DNA of 56,228 bases, taken from assembly GCA_900772475.1 (NCBI GenBank), contig CAAHEI010000062.1, positions 1-56,228 of the forward strand, written 5' to 3'. A program made the translations under genes and the position numbers. Origin of the DNA: Clostridia bacterium. GTDB taxonomy: Bacteria > Bacillota > Clostridia > TANB77 > CAG-465. The notes under the pieces were generated by a model, which worked only from the letters and a program-made list of their open reading frames with translations, was not told the DNA's origin and ran no database searches. Of the stretch, positions 1 to 8,942 are shown piece by piece (position 1 is the stretch's first letter; every line of letters begins with the position of its first letter).

Positions 1-57
1 AAGAGAAGCTGTTTTAGCTCCTTGGCCGCCTCTGCCATGCCATCTAATTTCTATCAT
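1..57 (-). CDS. 2-oxoacid (pyruvate):ferredoxin oxidoreductase gamma subunit, 5' end only
   Basis: The minus strand encodes MIEIRWHGRGGQGAKTASL before running off the window edge. The RWHGRGGQGA block is the hallmark of the gamma subunit of pyruvate/2-oxoacid:ferredoxin oxidoreductases, which take part in CoA-dependent oxidative decarboxylation in anaerobes. The ATG at 57-55 follows a strong AAGGAGG ribosome binding site, and a good minus-strand promoter lies further upstream. Only 19 codons are visible, so substrate (pyruvate, 2-ketoisovalerate or other) cannot be decided. The gene is transcribed divergently from the next one. Confidence 0.85.
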   Translation of the reverse strand, partial: MIEIRWHGRGGQGAKTASL

Positions 58-84
58 TTTAAACCTCCTTAAGATTATGATATA

Positions 85-113
85 AGTATATATCTAAAAT
101 TATTACAAGTCAA
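85..113 (-). promoter_or_regulatory. Sigma-A promoter of the oxidoreductase gamma gene
   Basis: On the minus strand TTGACT (113-108) and TATACT (90-85) are separated by exactly 17 nt. Transcription would start near 78, about 20 nt upstream of the ATG at 57. Confidence 0.65.
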
Positions 114-280
114 GTAAAATGCAATAAATTGAGATGTTGCGACAGATTTAGATATTAAGATAAATAATGCTTGATATACACATTATTATATAGTATAGTA
201 TATTTAATAGTAAAAAAATGAAATATATTAAGTTAATTAAAAATCAATATTATAAGTAAAAAAGTTTTCTATTATAATTA

Positions 281-309
281 GTGAAAAAATTTTTCAGAAA
301 TGATATAAT
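281..309 (+). promoter_or_regulatory. Possible weak promoter of the 332 gene, with a palindrome
   Basis: A perfect TATAAT at 304-309 has a poor -35 (GTGAAA, 281-286) 17 nt upstream. The palindrome TGAAAAAATTTTTCA (282-296) overlaps this -35 and could be an operator. Support is by pattern only. Confidence 0.35.
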
Positions 310-331
310 AAAAAATAAGTGAGGGACATAT

Positions 332-2431
332 ATGAACGATAAATTAAAAGAAATAACTGATAAAGCAATAGAAATGAAAAACAATTTAGATATGACAGAT
401 CTTGATATTGCAAAATTTATCCATATTGAATTAGGGAAAACTATATACTATGACAATAATTATTCATCACAGAAAGAAGATAATGGACATGAAACACAAT
501 TATCTATAAACAGAAAAGAAAATATGTTAAAGAGTAATACGGATAAAACATCAAAGACGCAAATATGTAAAGGTATGGCAGAGATATATGCTGAAATACT
601 GAACAGTGTTGGGATAGAAGCTAAGTCAGTTGGAACAACTATGAAAGGGCAAACACAAGAAGTTAGCGAAAATGAAGCAAAGCACTTTTATACTTTGTTT
701 AAAACTGGAGAACAAGAATACATACAAGATTTTTTAATGGAATCTGCTTTAATGAGAATAAAAGTAGGTGAGGCAGAATTAGCTAAAAAAATGCCTGGAA
801 TTTGTTTGTTTGATGAGTATGAAAAATATGGACAAATGAGTTTAAAACAAATTGATTTATCAGAAGAATATTTAGAAAATGTATTTGGAAATAATCTTAT
901 AAATTTAAGTGATAATGAAGTATTAGATGTTTTGTTTGATAAGTTAAATGAATATATGAAAAGAAAGGATTTGGATTTTGGATTTGAAGAAGCTAAAGAA
1001 TTTATTTTTCTTACAGGAAAACATTTCATAAAAGATAAATCAAGTATTAGCTTTATAAATCTTGTAAAAGAAACTGAAAGTGAGTGTGGAATTGCTTGTA
1101 TATATGATATTGGTGGAATAAAATATTTAGTAAGAGGAAATGATGAAAGTTCAGATATAGATATTCAAGTAGGAAAAATTTCAAATGAAAAATTAGAACA
1201 ATTACAAATGCATGGTTATAAAGGAAGAAGTTTAAGGGATAGAAAATATTTGCAATTAGAAAATAAAAAGCAGAAAATTAAAAAAAAGCAAATGGAATTT
1301 TATCAGGGAGATCTTGAAAAGGAAGAAAATAATGGAAATATAAAAAAAGTAAATTTGATTGAATTATCTGATGAAGAGTTGCAACATGATTTATTTCACT
1401 TTTCATTGAAAAAGGATAAGAATTCAATAGATAGGAAAGGGTTAGAACCAAGAATAGGTCGTAATTCCAAGGAAATTGACAAACAGAGTTCCATTTATTT
1501 TTCTTATGGTTTGGAAGGAGTTCTAGAAACATGGGATGTATGGTTAAAATGGAGAGCAAATAGATTATATAGTCCATGTTTTCAAGAAGAAAACAAAGAA
1601 ATTATTGAAAAACTGGAAAATGGTACTGCAACTGAAGAAGAAAAAAAGGAATATTACTATAAAGAAGAACTATGGAATGAAGAATTTTCATCAGGAAAAT
1701 ACAGAGAAGATAAAGAAAAAATGAAGTTCTTATTTGATTTTCAAATTGATGAAATGCAGGCAAGTAATTATTATCTATTGGATTTGAAAGAAGGAGAAGA
1801 TTTTTCATTTGATGAAGTAGATGTAAAAAAAGAGTCAAATCTTAAAAGAAAAGATAGAACAAATGATGTGGGATATAAAATTTTTCATGAAATGTATGGC
1901 TCATATAGTGATTTTGAAAGTAGCAAAGTGGATAAATGGAATATGAATACTTTTTTAGGGAAACAAATGATAATTGAACCAAACAGAATAAAACACTTAA
2001 CTTTGCCAAATGGAAAAAATGATGTTTTATCTATTATAACATATTTACATGATAAGTATAAAGAAATAACACCAGCAGAAGAACAGGTAAAATTTGATGT
2101 TTTGGATTCATATGTGGAGTATGTTAAAGATAAAATAAAAAGTGGTGATTTACAACAGTTTGATAGAAATGTCAGAATTGATGAACATATGTCTATATCT
2201 CATTTTCACGATCAGAAAGCTGAGGAATATTTTGAAGATAGAACGAGTGGAATATATTCAACATCAGAATATACAATAACGCCAAATCAAATAGCAAAAA
2301 AATCGGTTTATACACCTATAGCAATAAAAGATAGTGCAAAAGAAATTGTTGATAGAGAAATTTATGAGAGAAAACATAAAAAAGAAATAGAAAAAAATTC
2401 ACGTGATTTTGATTACGGAGGGAGGCATTAA
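332..2431 (+). CDS. Large protein with transglutaminase-like N-terminus and possible ART-like C-terminal region
   Basis: The 699-aa product is not a family I can name. Residues about 75-140 look like a transglutaminase/papain-like core: Cys79 in QICKGMAEIYAEIL (helix of a catalytic Cys followed by GIEAKSVG), His118 in AKHFYTL and Asp133 in EYIQDF, in the usual C-H-D order. Residues about 353-410 contain LFHFSL, KGLEPRIG and a SIYFS strand, a pattern resembling ADP-ribosyltransferase-type folds; this second assignment is weak. The middle (270-350) is highly charged. No signal peptide or membrane segment is seen. The ATG follows a GAGGG ribosome binding site. Its stop overlaps the next start by one base, so the two are translationally coupled. 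It could be an effector, toxin or peptidase; function is unknown. Confidence 0.6.
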   Translation: MNDKLKEITDKAIEMKNNLDMTDLDIAKFIHIELGKTIYYDNNYSSQKEDNGHETQLSINRKENMLKSNTDKTSKTQICKGMAEIYAEILNSVGIEAKSVGTTMKGQTQEVSENEAKHFYTLFKTGEQEYIQDFLMESALMRIKVGEAELAKKMPGICLFDEYEKYGQMSLKQIDLSEEYLENVFGNNLINLSDNEVLDVLFDKLNEYMKRKDLDFGFEEAKEFIFLTGKHFIKDKSSISFINLVKETESECGIACIYDIGGIKYLVRGNDESSDIDIQVGKISNEKLEQLQMHGYKGRSLRDRKYLQLENKKQKIKKKQMEFYQGDLEKEENNGNIKKVNLIELSDEELQHDLFHFSLKKDKNSIDRKGLEPRIGRNSKEIDKQSSIYFSYGLEGVLETWDVWLKWRANRLYSPCFQEENKEIIEKLENGTATEEEKKEYYYKEELWNEEFSSGKYREDKEKMKFLFDFQIDEMQASNYYLLDLKEGEDFSFDEVDVKKESNLKRKDRTNDVGYKIFHEMYGSYSDFESSKVDKWNMNTFLGKQMIIEPNRIKHLTLPNGKNDVLSIITYLHDKYKEITPAEEQVKFDVLDSYVEYVKDKIKSGDLQQFDRNVRIDEHMSISHFHDQKAEEYFEDRTSGIYSTSEYTITPNQIAKKSVYTPIAIKDSAKEIVDREIYERKHKKEIEKNSRDFDYGGRH

Positions 2432-2886
2432 TGGAGGATAATTATAAAAAGGCATATAAAGAGGTTGTTGAAATATTAAAATTTGTTTCAAAGGAAAATG
2501 TAGATAAAATTCCAAAAGAAATGTTAGATATGTTTGAAGAAGAACAAGACAAAGAGTATAAATTTAAGGTAGACACTACTAAATCATTTGAAGAACAGCT
2601 ATTACTTGAGGAAACAAAGGCAATATTTTCAAACATTTTTAGAGATTATTGGGCAAATGATTACCAAAGAAAGGTAATAATTGAAAAAGAAAACATGGAT
2701 AGAATTAAATGGGAAGAAGAAAAATATGATCCGAAGGACTTATTTAAAAATAATCAAAAAAATTTTAATAAACAAAATAATAATGATAAAGTAGATGTTA
2801 ATTTGACAGTTATAAAAAAAGAAAATTCATTTAAGAAATTAATAGATAAGATTTTTAAATCTCTAAAGAAGAAATTTTTAACTTAG
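2431..2886 (+). CDS. Small partner protein of the transglutaminase-like gene
   Basis: A 151-aa acidic N-terminal region followed by a Lys/Asn-rich basic tail (about residues 105-151). No family recognised. The start overlaps the upstream stop (TAATG) and is preceded by GGAGG, indicating tight coupling to the 699-aa gene. By context it could be an immunity protein, chaperone or adaptor, but nothing in the sequence proves this. Confidence 0.6.
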   Translation: MEDNYKKAYKEVVEILKFVSKENVDKIPKEMLDMFEEEQDKEYKFKVDTTKSFEEQLLLEETKAIFSNIFRDYWANDYQRKVIIEKENMDRIKWEEEKYDPKDLFKNNQKNFNKQNNNDKVDVNLTVIKKENSFKKLIDKIFKSLKKKFLT

Positions 2887-2947
2887 AAGCAAAAGGAAGG
2901 TTATTTATAAATTTTTTATCAAAAATCTAAATACATGGAGGATAAAA

Positions 2948-4231
2948 ATGAAAAATAGAATAGAAGTTGAGGAAAAATTCTTTGTATATAATATAGAAGA
3001 GATAGAAAAGATTGCCAAATTAAATAAGTTTTGTATTAAAGATTCTTTTTTTGAAAATGATGAATATTTTACAGATATTGATAGCAACTATATAAAGAAT
3101 AGAACTTGCTTAAGATTAAGAAATACCAATAACGATGCGTTAGAATTGACATTTAAAGGAAAATCAAATGAATTTTCTTCTAATAGTTATGCAAAATTGG
3201 AAAGAAATATTGAATTAAAGATTGAGCAGTATGATGATTTTGTAAAAGTATTGGAGAAGCTTGGATTTTATAGCTATGTTGTTGTAGAAAAAAATAGAAA
3301 AATATATACTAAAAATATTGGTGATCTAGTATATAATATAATGATAGATGAAATAAAAGATGTAGGAAATTTTGTTGAGTTTGAAATTTTATCATCAAAT
3401 TTAAATGTTAATATAGATGAAATTAATATAAAGTTAAAAGAATTTATAAATAAATTTAGTAATGTTGAGCTTAAAGAAGCTAAGTTACCGTACAGAGATT
3501 TTGTAGCTAAAAGCATATTTGAAAAAATAAAACCCAAAGGAAATTTAACAACTATTTTTTTTGATTTAGATGGAACACTTATTGATTCTGAAATGATATT
3601 TTTTGATTCTTTTAAAGAAACCCTTAAAGATGAATTTGACATTGATATTACATTTAATGAATATGAAGAAAATGAACTTTGTATGAATTCTAATTTATTA
3701 ACAAAATTGAAGCAGGAAAATTTAATTGATAAAAGTGAAGATAATTCAATCATTATGAATAAAGTATATAAAAAATATATGAAAAAATTTAAAAAGATAA
3801 TTAAGGAAGATGAAGTATTCTTAAATTTTGAGCTTATAAAAAAAATAAAGAAAAATGGTTTAAAAATAGGTCTAGTTTCAACATCTAAGAGGTGCTTTAT
3901 TGATTTATTGTTAGAAAAATTAAATATAAATAAACTTTTCGATATAGTTATTTCTAGAGAAGATGTAGAAAAGTTGAAACCTGATATGCAGGGCTATGTA
4001 AAAGCTATGGAAAAACTTAAAGTAAATCCGTGTAATTGCATAGCTATAGAAGATTCAAAAAGAGGAATAATATCTGCAACTAGTGCTGATATAAAGACAA
4101 TAAGATCTTGCCAATATTTAAATGAAAGTAAAAATGAACAAAATTACATTACATCTATAGAAAGAATTAGTAGTACTCTTTTAATAATTATCAATAATAT
4201 CAATAGTATCAATAGTATCAATAAAATATAA
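2948..4231 (+). CDS. CYTH (triphosphate tunnel) domain fused to HAD-family phosphatase
   Basis: Residues 1-190 form a CYTH domain: the ExExK signature is at E6-V-E8-E9-K10, followed by the expected basic/acidic strands (CLRLRNT, LELTFKG, YAKLERN). CYTH enzymes hydrolyse triphosphates (tripolyphosphate, thiamine triphosphate) or cyclise ATP. Residues about 200-400 are a HAD hydrolase of the beta-phosphoglucomutase/phosphoglycolate phosphatase type: FFDLDGTLIDSE (nucleophile D206, acid D208), GLVSTSKR, and KPDMQGY with a later AIEDSKRG block. The product therefore combines two phosphate-ester hydrolase folds in one chain. GGAGG precedes the ATG. The C-terminus ends in an INS repeat from a 9-bp tandem repeat. 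The substrate is unknown. Confidence 0.8.
   Translation: MKNRIEVEEKFFVYNIEEIEKIAKLNKFCIKDSFFENDEYFTDIDSNYIKNRTCLRLRNTNNDALELTFKGKSNEFSSNSYAKLERNIELKIEQYDDFVKVLEKLGFYSYVVVEKNRKIYTKNIGDLVYNIMIDEIKDVGNFVEFEILSSNLNVNIDEINIKLKEFINKFSNVELKEAKLPYRDFVAKSIFEKIKPKGNLTTIFFDLDGTLIDSEMIFFDSFKETLKDEFDIDITFNEYEENELCMNSNLLTKLKQENLIDKSEDNSIIMNKVYKKYMKKFKKIIKEDEVFLNFELIKKIKKNGLKIGLVSTSKRCFIDLLLEKLNINKLFDIVISREDVEKLKPDMQGYVKAMEKLKVNPCNCIAIEDSKRGIISATSADIKTIRSCQYLNESKNEQNYITSIERISSTLLIIINNINSINSINKI
4189..4227 (+). repeat. 9-bp tandem repeat at the 3' end of the CYTH-HAD gene
   Basis: The unit ATCAATAGT is repeated, with one diverged copy on each side, and encodes NINSINSINSINK. Because the unit is a multiple of three, copy-number change keeps the frame and only alters tail length. 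Confidence 0.7.
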
Positions 4232-4339
4232 CTTATTCAAGCTTGTATATTATAAAACTTATTATTTGTATTATATTTTTGTGTATATATTGTGAAATAT
4301 CTTGTGCTGGGAATATAAATGTGATAGGATATATTCATT

Positions 4340-5854
4340 ATGATAAAAAATGTATTAGAATGTTTAGAAAATTCATGTAAAAAAAATGAAGATAAAATAA
4401 TATTTGCAGATGAAAAAGAAGAAATAACATATTTAGAATTTTTATTAAACTCGCAAAAAATTGGAACAGGTCTTTATAATAAAAGTTCTAATAAAAGGCC
4501 AATTGCTATATTCATCGACAAAAGCATAAATACACTACTTGCAATGTTTGGAGTACTTTATAGTGGATCATTTTATACTGTAATTGATGTGAATTCACCA
4601 ATAGATAGAATAAAATCAATTGCAAAAACTCTTGAGGTAACAGAGGTAATAACTGATGAGAAAAATAGATCTAAAATCCAAAATGATAACATATTTCAAA
4701 ATGTGTATACAGTAGAGGAATTTTTAAAATGGAAAGTTGATAATGATGTAATATCAAATGTAAGAGAAAATTCTATTGATACAGACCTTATGTATGTACT
4801 TTTTACATCAGGATCTACTGGGGTGCCAAAAGGTGTTGCAATATGTCATAGAAGTGTTATAGATTATATATCATTTATAAAAAATAAATTTGATATTAAT
4901 GGGAATACTATTTTTGGGAGTGGCACACAGTTATATTTTAGTATGTCAGTTCTTGATATATATACTAATATATTAGCAGGTTCTACTCTTTACCTTATTC
5001 CTAAAATATATTTTTCTTTTCCAATAAAATTGTTAGAATTTATGAATCAAAAAAAAATAAATACAATTTATTGGGTACCTTCAGCTTTAGGAATTATTTC
5101 AGATTTAAGAGCCTTAGATGATATAGATTTGCCATATTTAAAGAAGGTGTTATTTGCAGGTGAAGTTATGCCTGTTAAGAAATTAAACTATCTAATGATA
5201 CATTTAAAAAATGCAATGTTTGCAAATTTATATGGGCCAACAGAGGTTACAGATATTTGCACTTATTATATTGTAGATAGAAAATTTAAAAATGACGAAT
5301 CACTTCCTATAGGTGTTGCATGCGATAATTGTGAGGTTTTAGTATTAAAAGATGATTTTACAAAAGCAAATTTTGGCGAAGAAGGACAACTTTGTGTAAA
5401 GGGTTCATATCTTGCACTTGGTTATTATAACAATAAAGAGGCAACTAAAAGAGCTTTTATACAAAATCCCCTTAATTTAAAATTTCCCGAAGTTATTTAT
5501 TTAACTGGAGACATAGTAAAATATAATCAAAGAGGAGAACTAGAATATATTTCAAGAAAGGATTTTCAAATAAAGCATATGGGGTATAGGATAGAACTTG
5601 GAGAAATTGAAAAAGTTGCAAATTCTATTGAAGGTATACAAAGCGTTGCATGTGTTTATGATTTTAAAAAAAGCAGAATTGTTATGTTTTATACAAGTAG
5701 TAATGTAGATGAATATATTCTAAAAAATTCTTTAAAAGAAAAATTATTAGACTATATGGTGCCATCAAAGATTATTAAACTAAAGGTGATGCCGCATAAT
5801 GCAAATGGAAAAATAGATAGAAAAAAATTAAAAGAAATGTTGGAGGTAAAGTGA
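4340..5854 (+). CDS. dltA: Stand-alone adenylation enzyme, DltA-like (D-alanine--carrier protein ligase family)
   Basis: A 504-aa AMP-forming enzyme with the standard core motifs: LFTSGSTGVPKG (A3, phosphate loop), LYGPTEVTDI (A5), TGDIVKYNQRGELEY (A7), KHMGYRIELGEIE (A8) and the catalytic lysine in NANGKIDRK (A10). Length matches DltA, which activates D-alanine as an adenylate and loads it on the DltC carrier for teichoic acid alanylation at the membrane. It is followed directly by a carrier protein, an MBOAT acyltransferase and an SGNH-like protein, supporting this role. The actual amino or fatty acid cannot be read with confidence, so the symbol is given by family and context. Confidence 0.75.
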   Translation: MIKNVLECLENSCKKNEDKIIFADEKEEITYLEFLLNSQKIGTGLYNKSSNKRPIAIFIDKSINTLLAMFGVLYSGSFYTVIDVNSPIDRIKSIAKTLEVTEVITDEKNRSKIQNDNIFQNVYTVEEFLKWKVDNDVISNVRENSIDTDLMYVLFTSGSTGVPKGVAICHRSVIDYISFIKNKFDINGNTIFGSGTQLYFSMSVLDIYTNILAGSTLYLIPKIYFSFPIKLLEFMNQKKINTIYWVPSALGIISDLRALDDIDLPYLKKVLFAGEVMPVKKLNYLMIHLKNAMFANLYGPTEVTDICTYYIVDRKFKNDESLPIGVACDNCEVLVLKDDFTKANFGEEGQLCVKGSYLALGYYNNKEATKRAFIQNPLNLKFPEVIYLTGDIVKYNQRGELEYISRKDFQIKHMGYRIELGEIEKVANSIEGIQSVACVYDFKKSRIVMFYTSSNVDEYILKNSLKEKLLDYMVPSKIIKLKVMPHNANGKIDRKKLKEMLEVK

Positions 5855-6081
5855 TGGAAAAATTATTAGAAGTTTTAGAAGATGTAAAACCTGATGTTGA
5901 CTTTAAAAGTTCAAAGAGTTTAATTGATGATAGGATATTAGATTCACTTGATATTGTATCGATTGTGAGTGCTTTAAACGAAGAGTTTGATATACAAATA
6001 TCTATAAAAGATATTGTGCCTGAAAATTTTAATTCAGTAGATGCATTATATTCCCTTGTAAAAAGATTACAAGAAGATTAA
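5854..6081 (+). CDS. dltC: Acyl/aminoacyl carrier protein, DltC-like
   Basis: A 75-aa carrier protein with the phosphopantetheine attachment serine in DRILDSLDIVSIV (DSL motif). It would carry the residue activated by the upstream adenylation enzyme to the MBOAT protein. The ATG at 5854 overlaps the upstream TGA (TGATG) and sits 7 nt from GGAGG. A GTG at 5851 is possible but only 4 nt from the same site, so ATG is preferred. Confidence 0.8.
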   Translation: MEKLLEVLEDVKPDVDFKSSKSLIDDRILDSLDIVSIVSALNEEFDIQISIKDIVPENFNSVDALYSLVKRLQED

Positions 6082-6093
6082 AGGTGGTAGCCT

Positions 6094-7683
6094 ATGGCAA
6101 TTAATTCTTTAAAATATGTAATATTTGTTGCAATTGTTGTGGTTATATATTATTTATTTCCTAAGAGAACAAAAGGAATTGTTTTGCTTATTGCAAGTTA
6201 TGTTTTTTATTTTATAAATAGTTCAAAATTAACAATATATTTAATTATTACTACTATTTCAATATATTGTATTTCTCTTCTAATGACAAAAATTGACAAG
6301 TTAGCAAAAGAAAAATGTAAGCTACTTGAAAAAGATAGTAAAAAGATAATAAAGAAAAATGCCAAGATAAAAAAGAAACTTCTACTAGTAGTTGCCTTAG
6401 TAATAAATTTTGGAATATTAATAGCACTTAAGTATTGTAATTTTATTTTTTTAAATATAAATAGTATATGTAATGTATTTAATATAGATTTTAATATTCC
6501 ATTTAAAAATGTTGTATTACCACTTGGAATTTCATACTATACACTTCAGGCAGTAAGTTATGTTGTAGATGTTTATAGGGGAAAGTATAAAGCCGATAAA
6601 AATTTCTTTAGGGTCGCACTTTTTGTAAGTTTTTTTCCGCATATAGTTGAAGGGCCAATTGGGAAATATGACTTGATAGCAGACGATATATATAATTCAC
6701 ATAAATTTAATTACAAAAATTTTACTTATTCTATTCAACTAATATTATGGGGATATTTTAAGAAGATGGTAATTGCAGACAGAGCAGGACTTTTTGTGAG
6801 TACTATATTTGATAATTATACAACATATGGTGGAGTCATAATAATAGCTTCTATAATGTTATATACATTGCAGTTATATTCAGAATTCTCAGGTTGTATA
6901 GATATAGTAAGGGGCGTAGCTGGATTATTTGGAATTACACTTAGTGAAAATTTTAAAAGACCATTTTTTTCAAAAACTGTACAGGAATTTTGGCAAAGAT
7001 GGCATATAACCCTTGGAGTATGGTTAAAAGAATATGTTTTTTACCCCATTTCTTTCTCTAAACTTACAGTTAAAATAACTGGAGCATTTAAAAAAATAGT
7101 AAAAAATAATTATATTACAAAGATTTTACCATCAGTCATATCGATGTTTTTTGTGTGGCTTGTAATGGGAATTTGGCATGGAGCAAGTTGGAAATACGTT
7201 TTTTATGGAATGTATTATTATTTTATAATGATGGCAGGGATGGTACTTTCACCATTATTTAAAATAATTTTACGTAAATTAAAGATTAATACACAAAAAA
7301 AGTGGTATAAAGTTATGCAGATTATACGTACACATTTTTTTGTATTTATTGGAATGATGATTTTTAGAGCGAGTACTATTAAAGAGGCTTTTTGTATCTT
7401 TAAGTCAATATTTAGTTTTAAATCTATAGACAAGGTTTTAAATGGTAAAATTTTTTCTTTGGGAGTTGGAATAAGTGACTTTATTATTATTTTAGTATCA
7501 GTAATTTTGCTATATATTGTTGGAATTATACAAGAAAAGGAATATATGGTGAGAGATAAAATTGCTGAGAAAAAAGTTGTAGTTAGATGGGCAATATATT
7601 ATATTCTAATATTTTCGATTTTAATATTTGGAATATATGGTAAAGGATATAACGCTAGCAGTTTTATATACGGTAATTTTTAG
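6094..7683 (+). CDS. dltB: MBOAT-family membrane O-acyltransferase, DltB-like
   Basis: A 529-aa multi-span membrane protein with MBOAT hallmarks: FWQRWHITLGVWLKEYVFYPI and the catalytic-histidine block MGIWHGASWKYVFYG, plus PLGISYYTLQ and the FPHIVEGPI segment. MBOAT proteins move an acyl or D-alanyl group across the membrane from a carrier protein to an extracellular polymer. It lies 12 nt after the carrier gene with a GGTGG ribosome binding site. The gene order A-C-B-D differs from the usual dltA-B-C-D, so a related polymer-acylation system (such as exopolysaccharide O-acetylation) remains an alternative. Confidence 0.85.
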   Translation: MAINSLKYVIFVAIVVVIYYLFPKRTKGIVLLIASYVFYFINSSKLTIYLIITTISIYCISLLMTKIDKLAKEKCKLLEKDSKKIIKKNAKIKKKLLLVVALVINFGILIALKYCNFIFLNINSICNVFNIDFNIPFKNVVLPLGISYYTLQAVSYVVDVYRGKYKADKNFFRVALFVSFFPHIVEGPIGKYDLIADDIYNSHKFNYKNFTYSIQLILWGYFKKMVIADRAGLFVSTIFDNYTTYGGVIIIASIMLYTLQLYSEFSGCIDIVRGVAGLFGITLSENFKRPFFSKTVQEFWQRWHITLGVWLKEYVFYPISFSKLTVKITGAFKKIVKNNYITKILPSVISMFFVWLVMGIWHGASWKYVFYGMYYYFIMMAGMVLSPLFKIILRKLKINTQKKWYKVMQIIRTHFFVFIGMMIFRASTIKEAFCIFKSIFSFKSIDKVLNGKIFSLGVGISDFIIILVSVILLYIVGIIQEKEYMVRDKIAEKKVVVRWAIYYILIFSILIFGIYGKGYNASSFIYGNF

Positions 7684-7691
7684 GAGTGTGT

Positions 7692-8711
7692 ATGTTATCA
7701 AGGATGAATCTTAAACTTATTTTTAAAATTATTTCATTTATATTAATTGGAATTATTATTTTTATATTGTTATCAGCAATTATAGTACCACACTGGACAA
7801 GAAATGATGGAACTACAGTTGTTATTAAAAGTTTCTATAACGAGCCAAAGGACACAATTGATGCTGTGTTTATAGGAAATAGTAGTGTATATAAAGGCAT
7901 ATCACCAATGGAAATTTGGAAAAAATATGGTATAACTTCGTATGATTTTGCTTCACCAGATCAGAAAATTTGGCTTTCTTATTATTTTATAAAAGAATGT
8001 TTTAATTATCAAAAACCAAAAGTGATAGTATTAAGTGTTGATGAATTTTTTTCAGAGGAAAATATTTCAGAACAAAGTTTAAGAAAAGCTTTAGATTCAA
8101 TGAGGTATAATGGAGTAAAAAGAGAAATACTAAATGACAAAACGTTTAATATTTCATCATCAGAGAAACTAAGCTATATTTTTCCAATATTAAGATATCA
8201 TTCAAGATGGGATAAGCTTGAATTTGATGATTTTATACTTGAAGATGATCAAGATATAACAGTACATAAGGGTTATGTTATAACTAAGAAGAAAAAATCA
8301 TATAGTACAGGAAAAGGTTCAGATAGTGCATCAATTGGAACAAAAGTAACGAATTATTTGGATAAAATAATAGATATATGCAAGGAAAATAATACCGAAC
8401 TTGTACTTACATATATACCATCTCCTGTCACTTGGTCTGAAGAAAAGTATAATGAAATACAGAACTTTGCTAAATCTCATAATTTAAAGTATATAGATCT
8501 AAATAAAAATAATTTGGCTGATATTAATTGGAAAGATGACACTGAAGATGGTGGATGGCATTTAAATTTATATGGTGCTATGAAAGTAACAGACTATATC
8601 GGTAGAGTATTAAAAGATGAATATAATTTACCAAATCATAAAAAAGATGAAGAATATGATGGGTGGTATGAAGAAGAACAAAGATATGACATTGCACTTA
8701 GAGAATTGTAG
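7692..8711 (+). CDS. SGNH/DltD-like membrane-anchored protein
   Basis: A 339-aa protein with one N-terminal membrane anchor (about residues 10-35) and an extracellular domain of the SGNH/AlgX/DltD type. FIGNSSVYKG carries the candidate nucleophile serine, and GGWHLNLYGA supplies the C-terminal histidine. As the last gene of the dlt-like operon it would complete transfer of the acyl/alanyl group to the wall polymer. The ATG at 7692 is 5 nt from AGGAG. An upstream GTG at 7686 overlaps that site and is disfavoured. Assignment to DltD itself is uncertain because the family is diverse. Confidence 0.7.
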   Translation: MLSRMNLKLIFKIISFILIGIIIFILLSAIIVPHWTRNDGTTVVIKSFYNEPKDTIDAVFIGNSSVYKGISPMEIWKKYGITSYDFASPDQKIWLSYYFIKECFNYQKPKVIVLSVDEFFSEENISEQSLRKALDSMRYNGVKREILNDKTFNISSSEKLSYIFPILRYHSRWDKLEFDDFILEDDQDITVHKGYVITKKKKSYSTGKGSDSASIGTKVTNYLDKIIDICKENNTELVLTYIPSPVTWSEEKYNEIQNFAKSHNLKYIDLNKNNLADINWKDDTEDGGWHLNLYGAMKVTDYIGRVLKDEYNLPNHKKDEEYDGWYEEEQRYDIALREL

Positions 8712-8867
8712 ATTTAAAAAATAATAATTTATTTTTGTTGATTATTGACTTTAATAAAATATAGTGTTAATATATAACTATTAGTGTTATTTTATATATC
8801 AGATATATCAAAACCTTAATTTTTTGTTTTTTTACACACCATAAATAAAATTTGTTTTTGATTTTTC

Positions 8868-8896
8868 TTGACAATTAAATAATACTAGTGTATAAT
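8868..8896 (+). promoter_or_regulatory. Strong sigma-A promoter of the ylxM-ffh operon
   Basis: Perfect TTGACA (8868-8873) and TATAAT (8891-8896) with a 17-nt spacer. The predicted start near 8903 lies inside the adjacent hairpin. Confidence 0.85.
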
Positions 8897-8932
8897 ATGT
8901 GTAAAGTTAAAATGCTTTACACATATTTTTTT
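8897..8932 (+). terminator. Hairpin with T-tract straddling the ylxM-ffh transcription start
   Basis: ATGTGTAAAG (8897-8906) pairs perfectly with CTTTACACAT (8915-8924), followed by seven T residues. RNA started at the adjacent promoter would lack most of the 5' arm, so only read-through from the dlt-like operon could form the terminator. It could equally be an operator palindrome. Confidence 0.6.
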
Positions 8933-8942
8933 GAGGTAAGAA

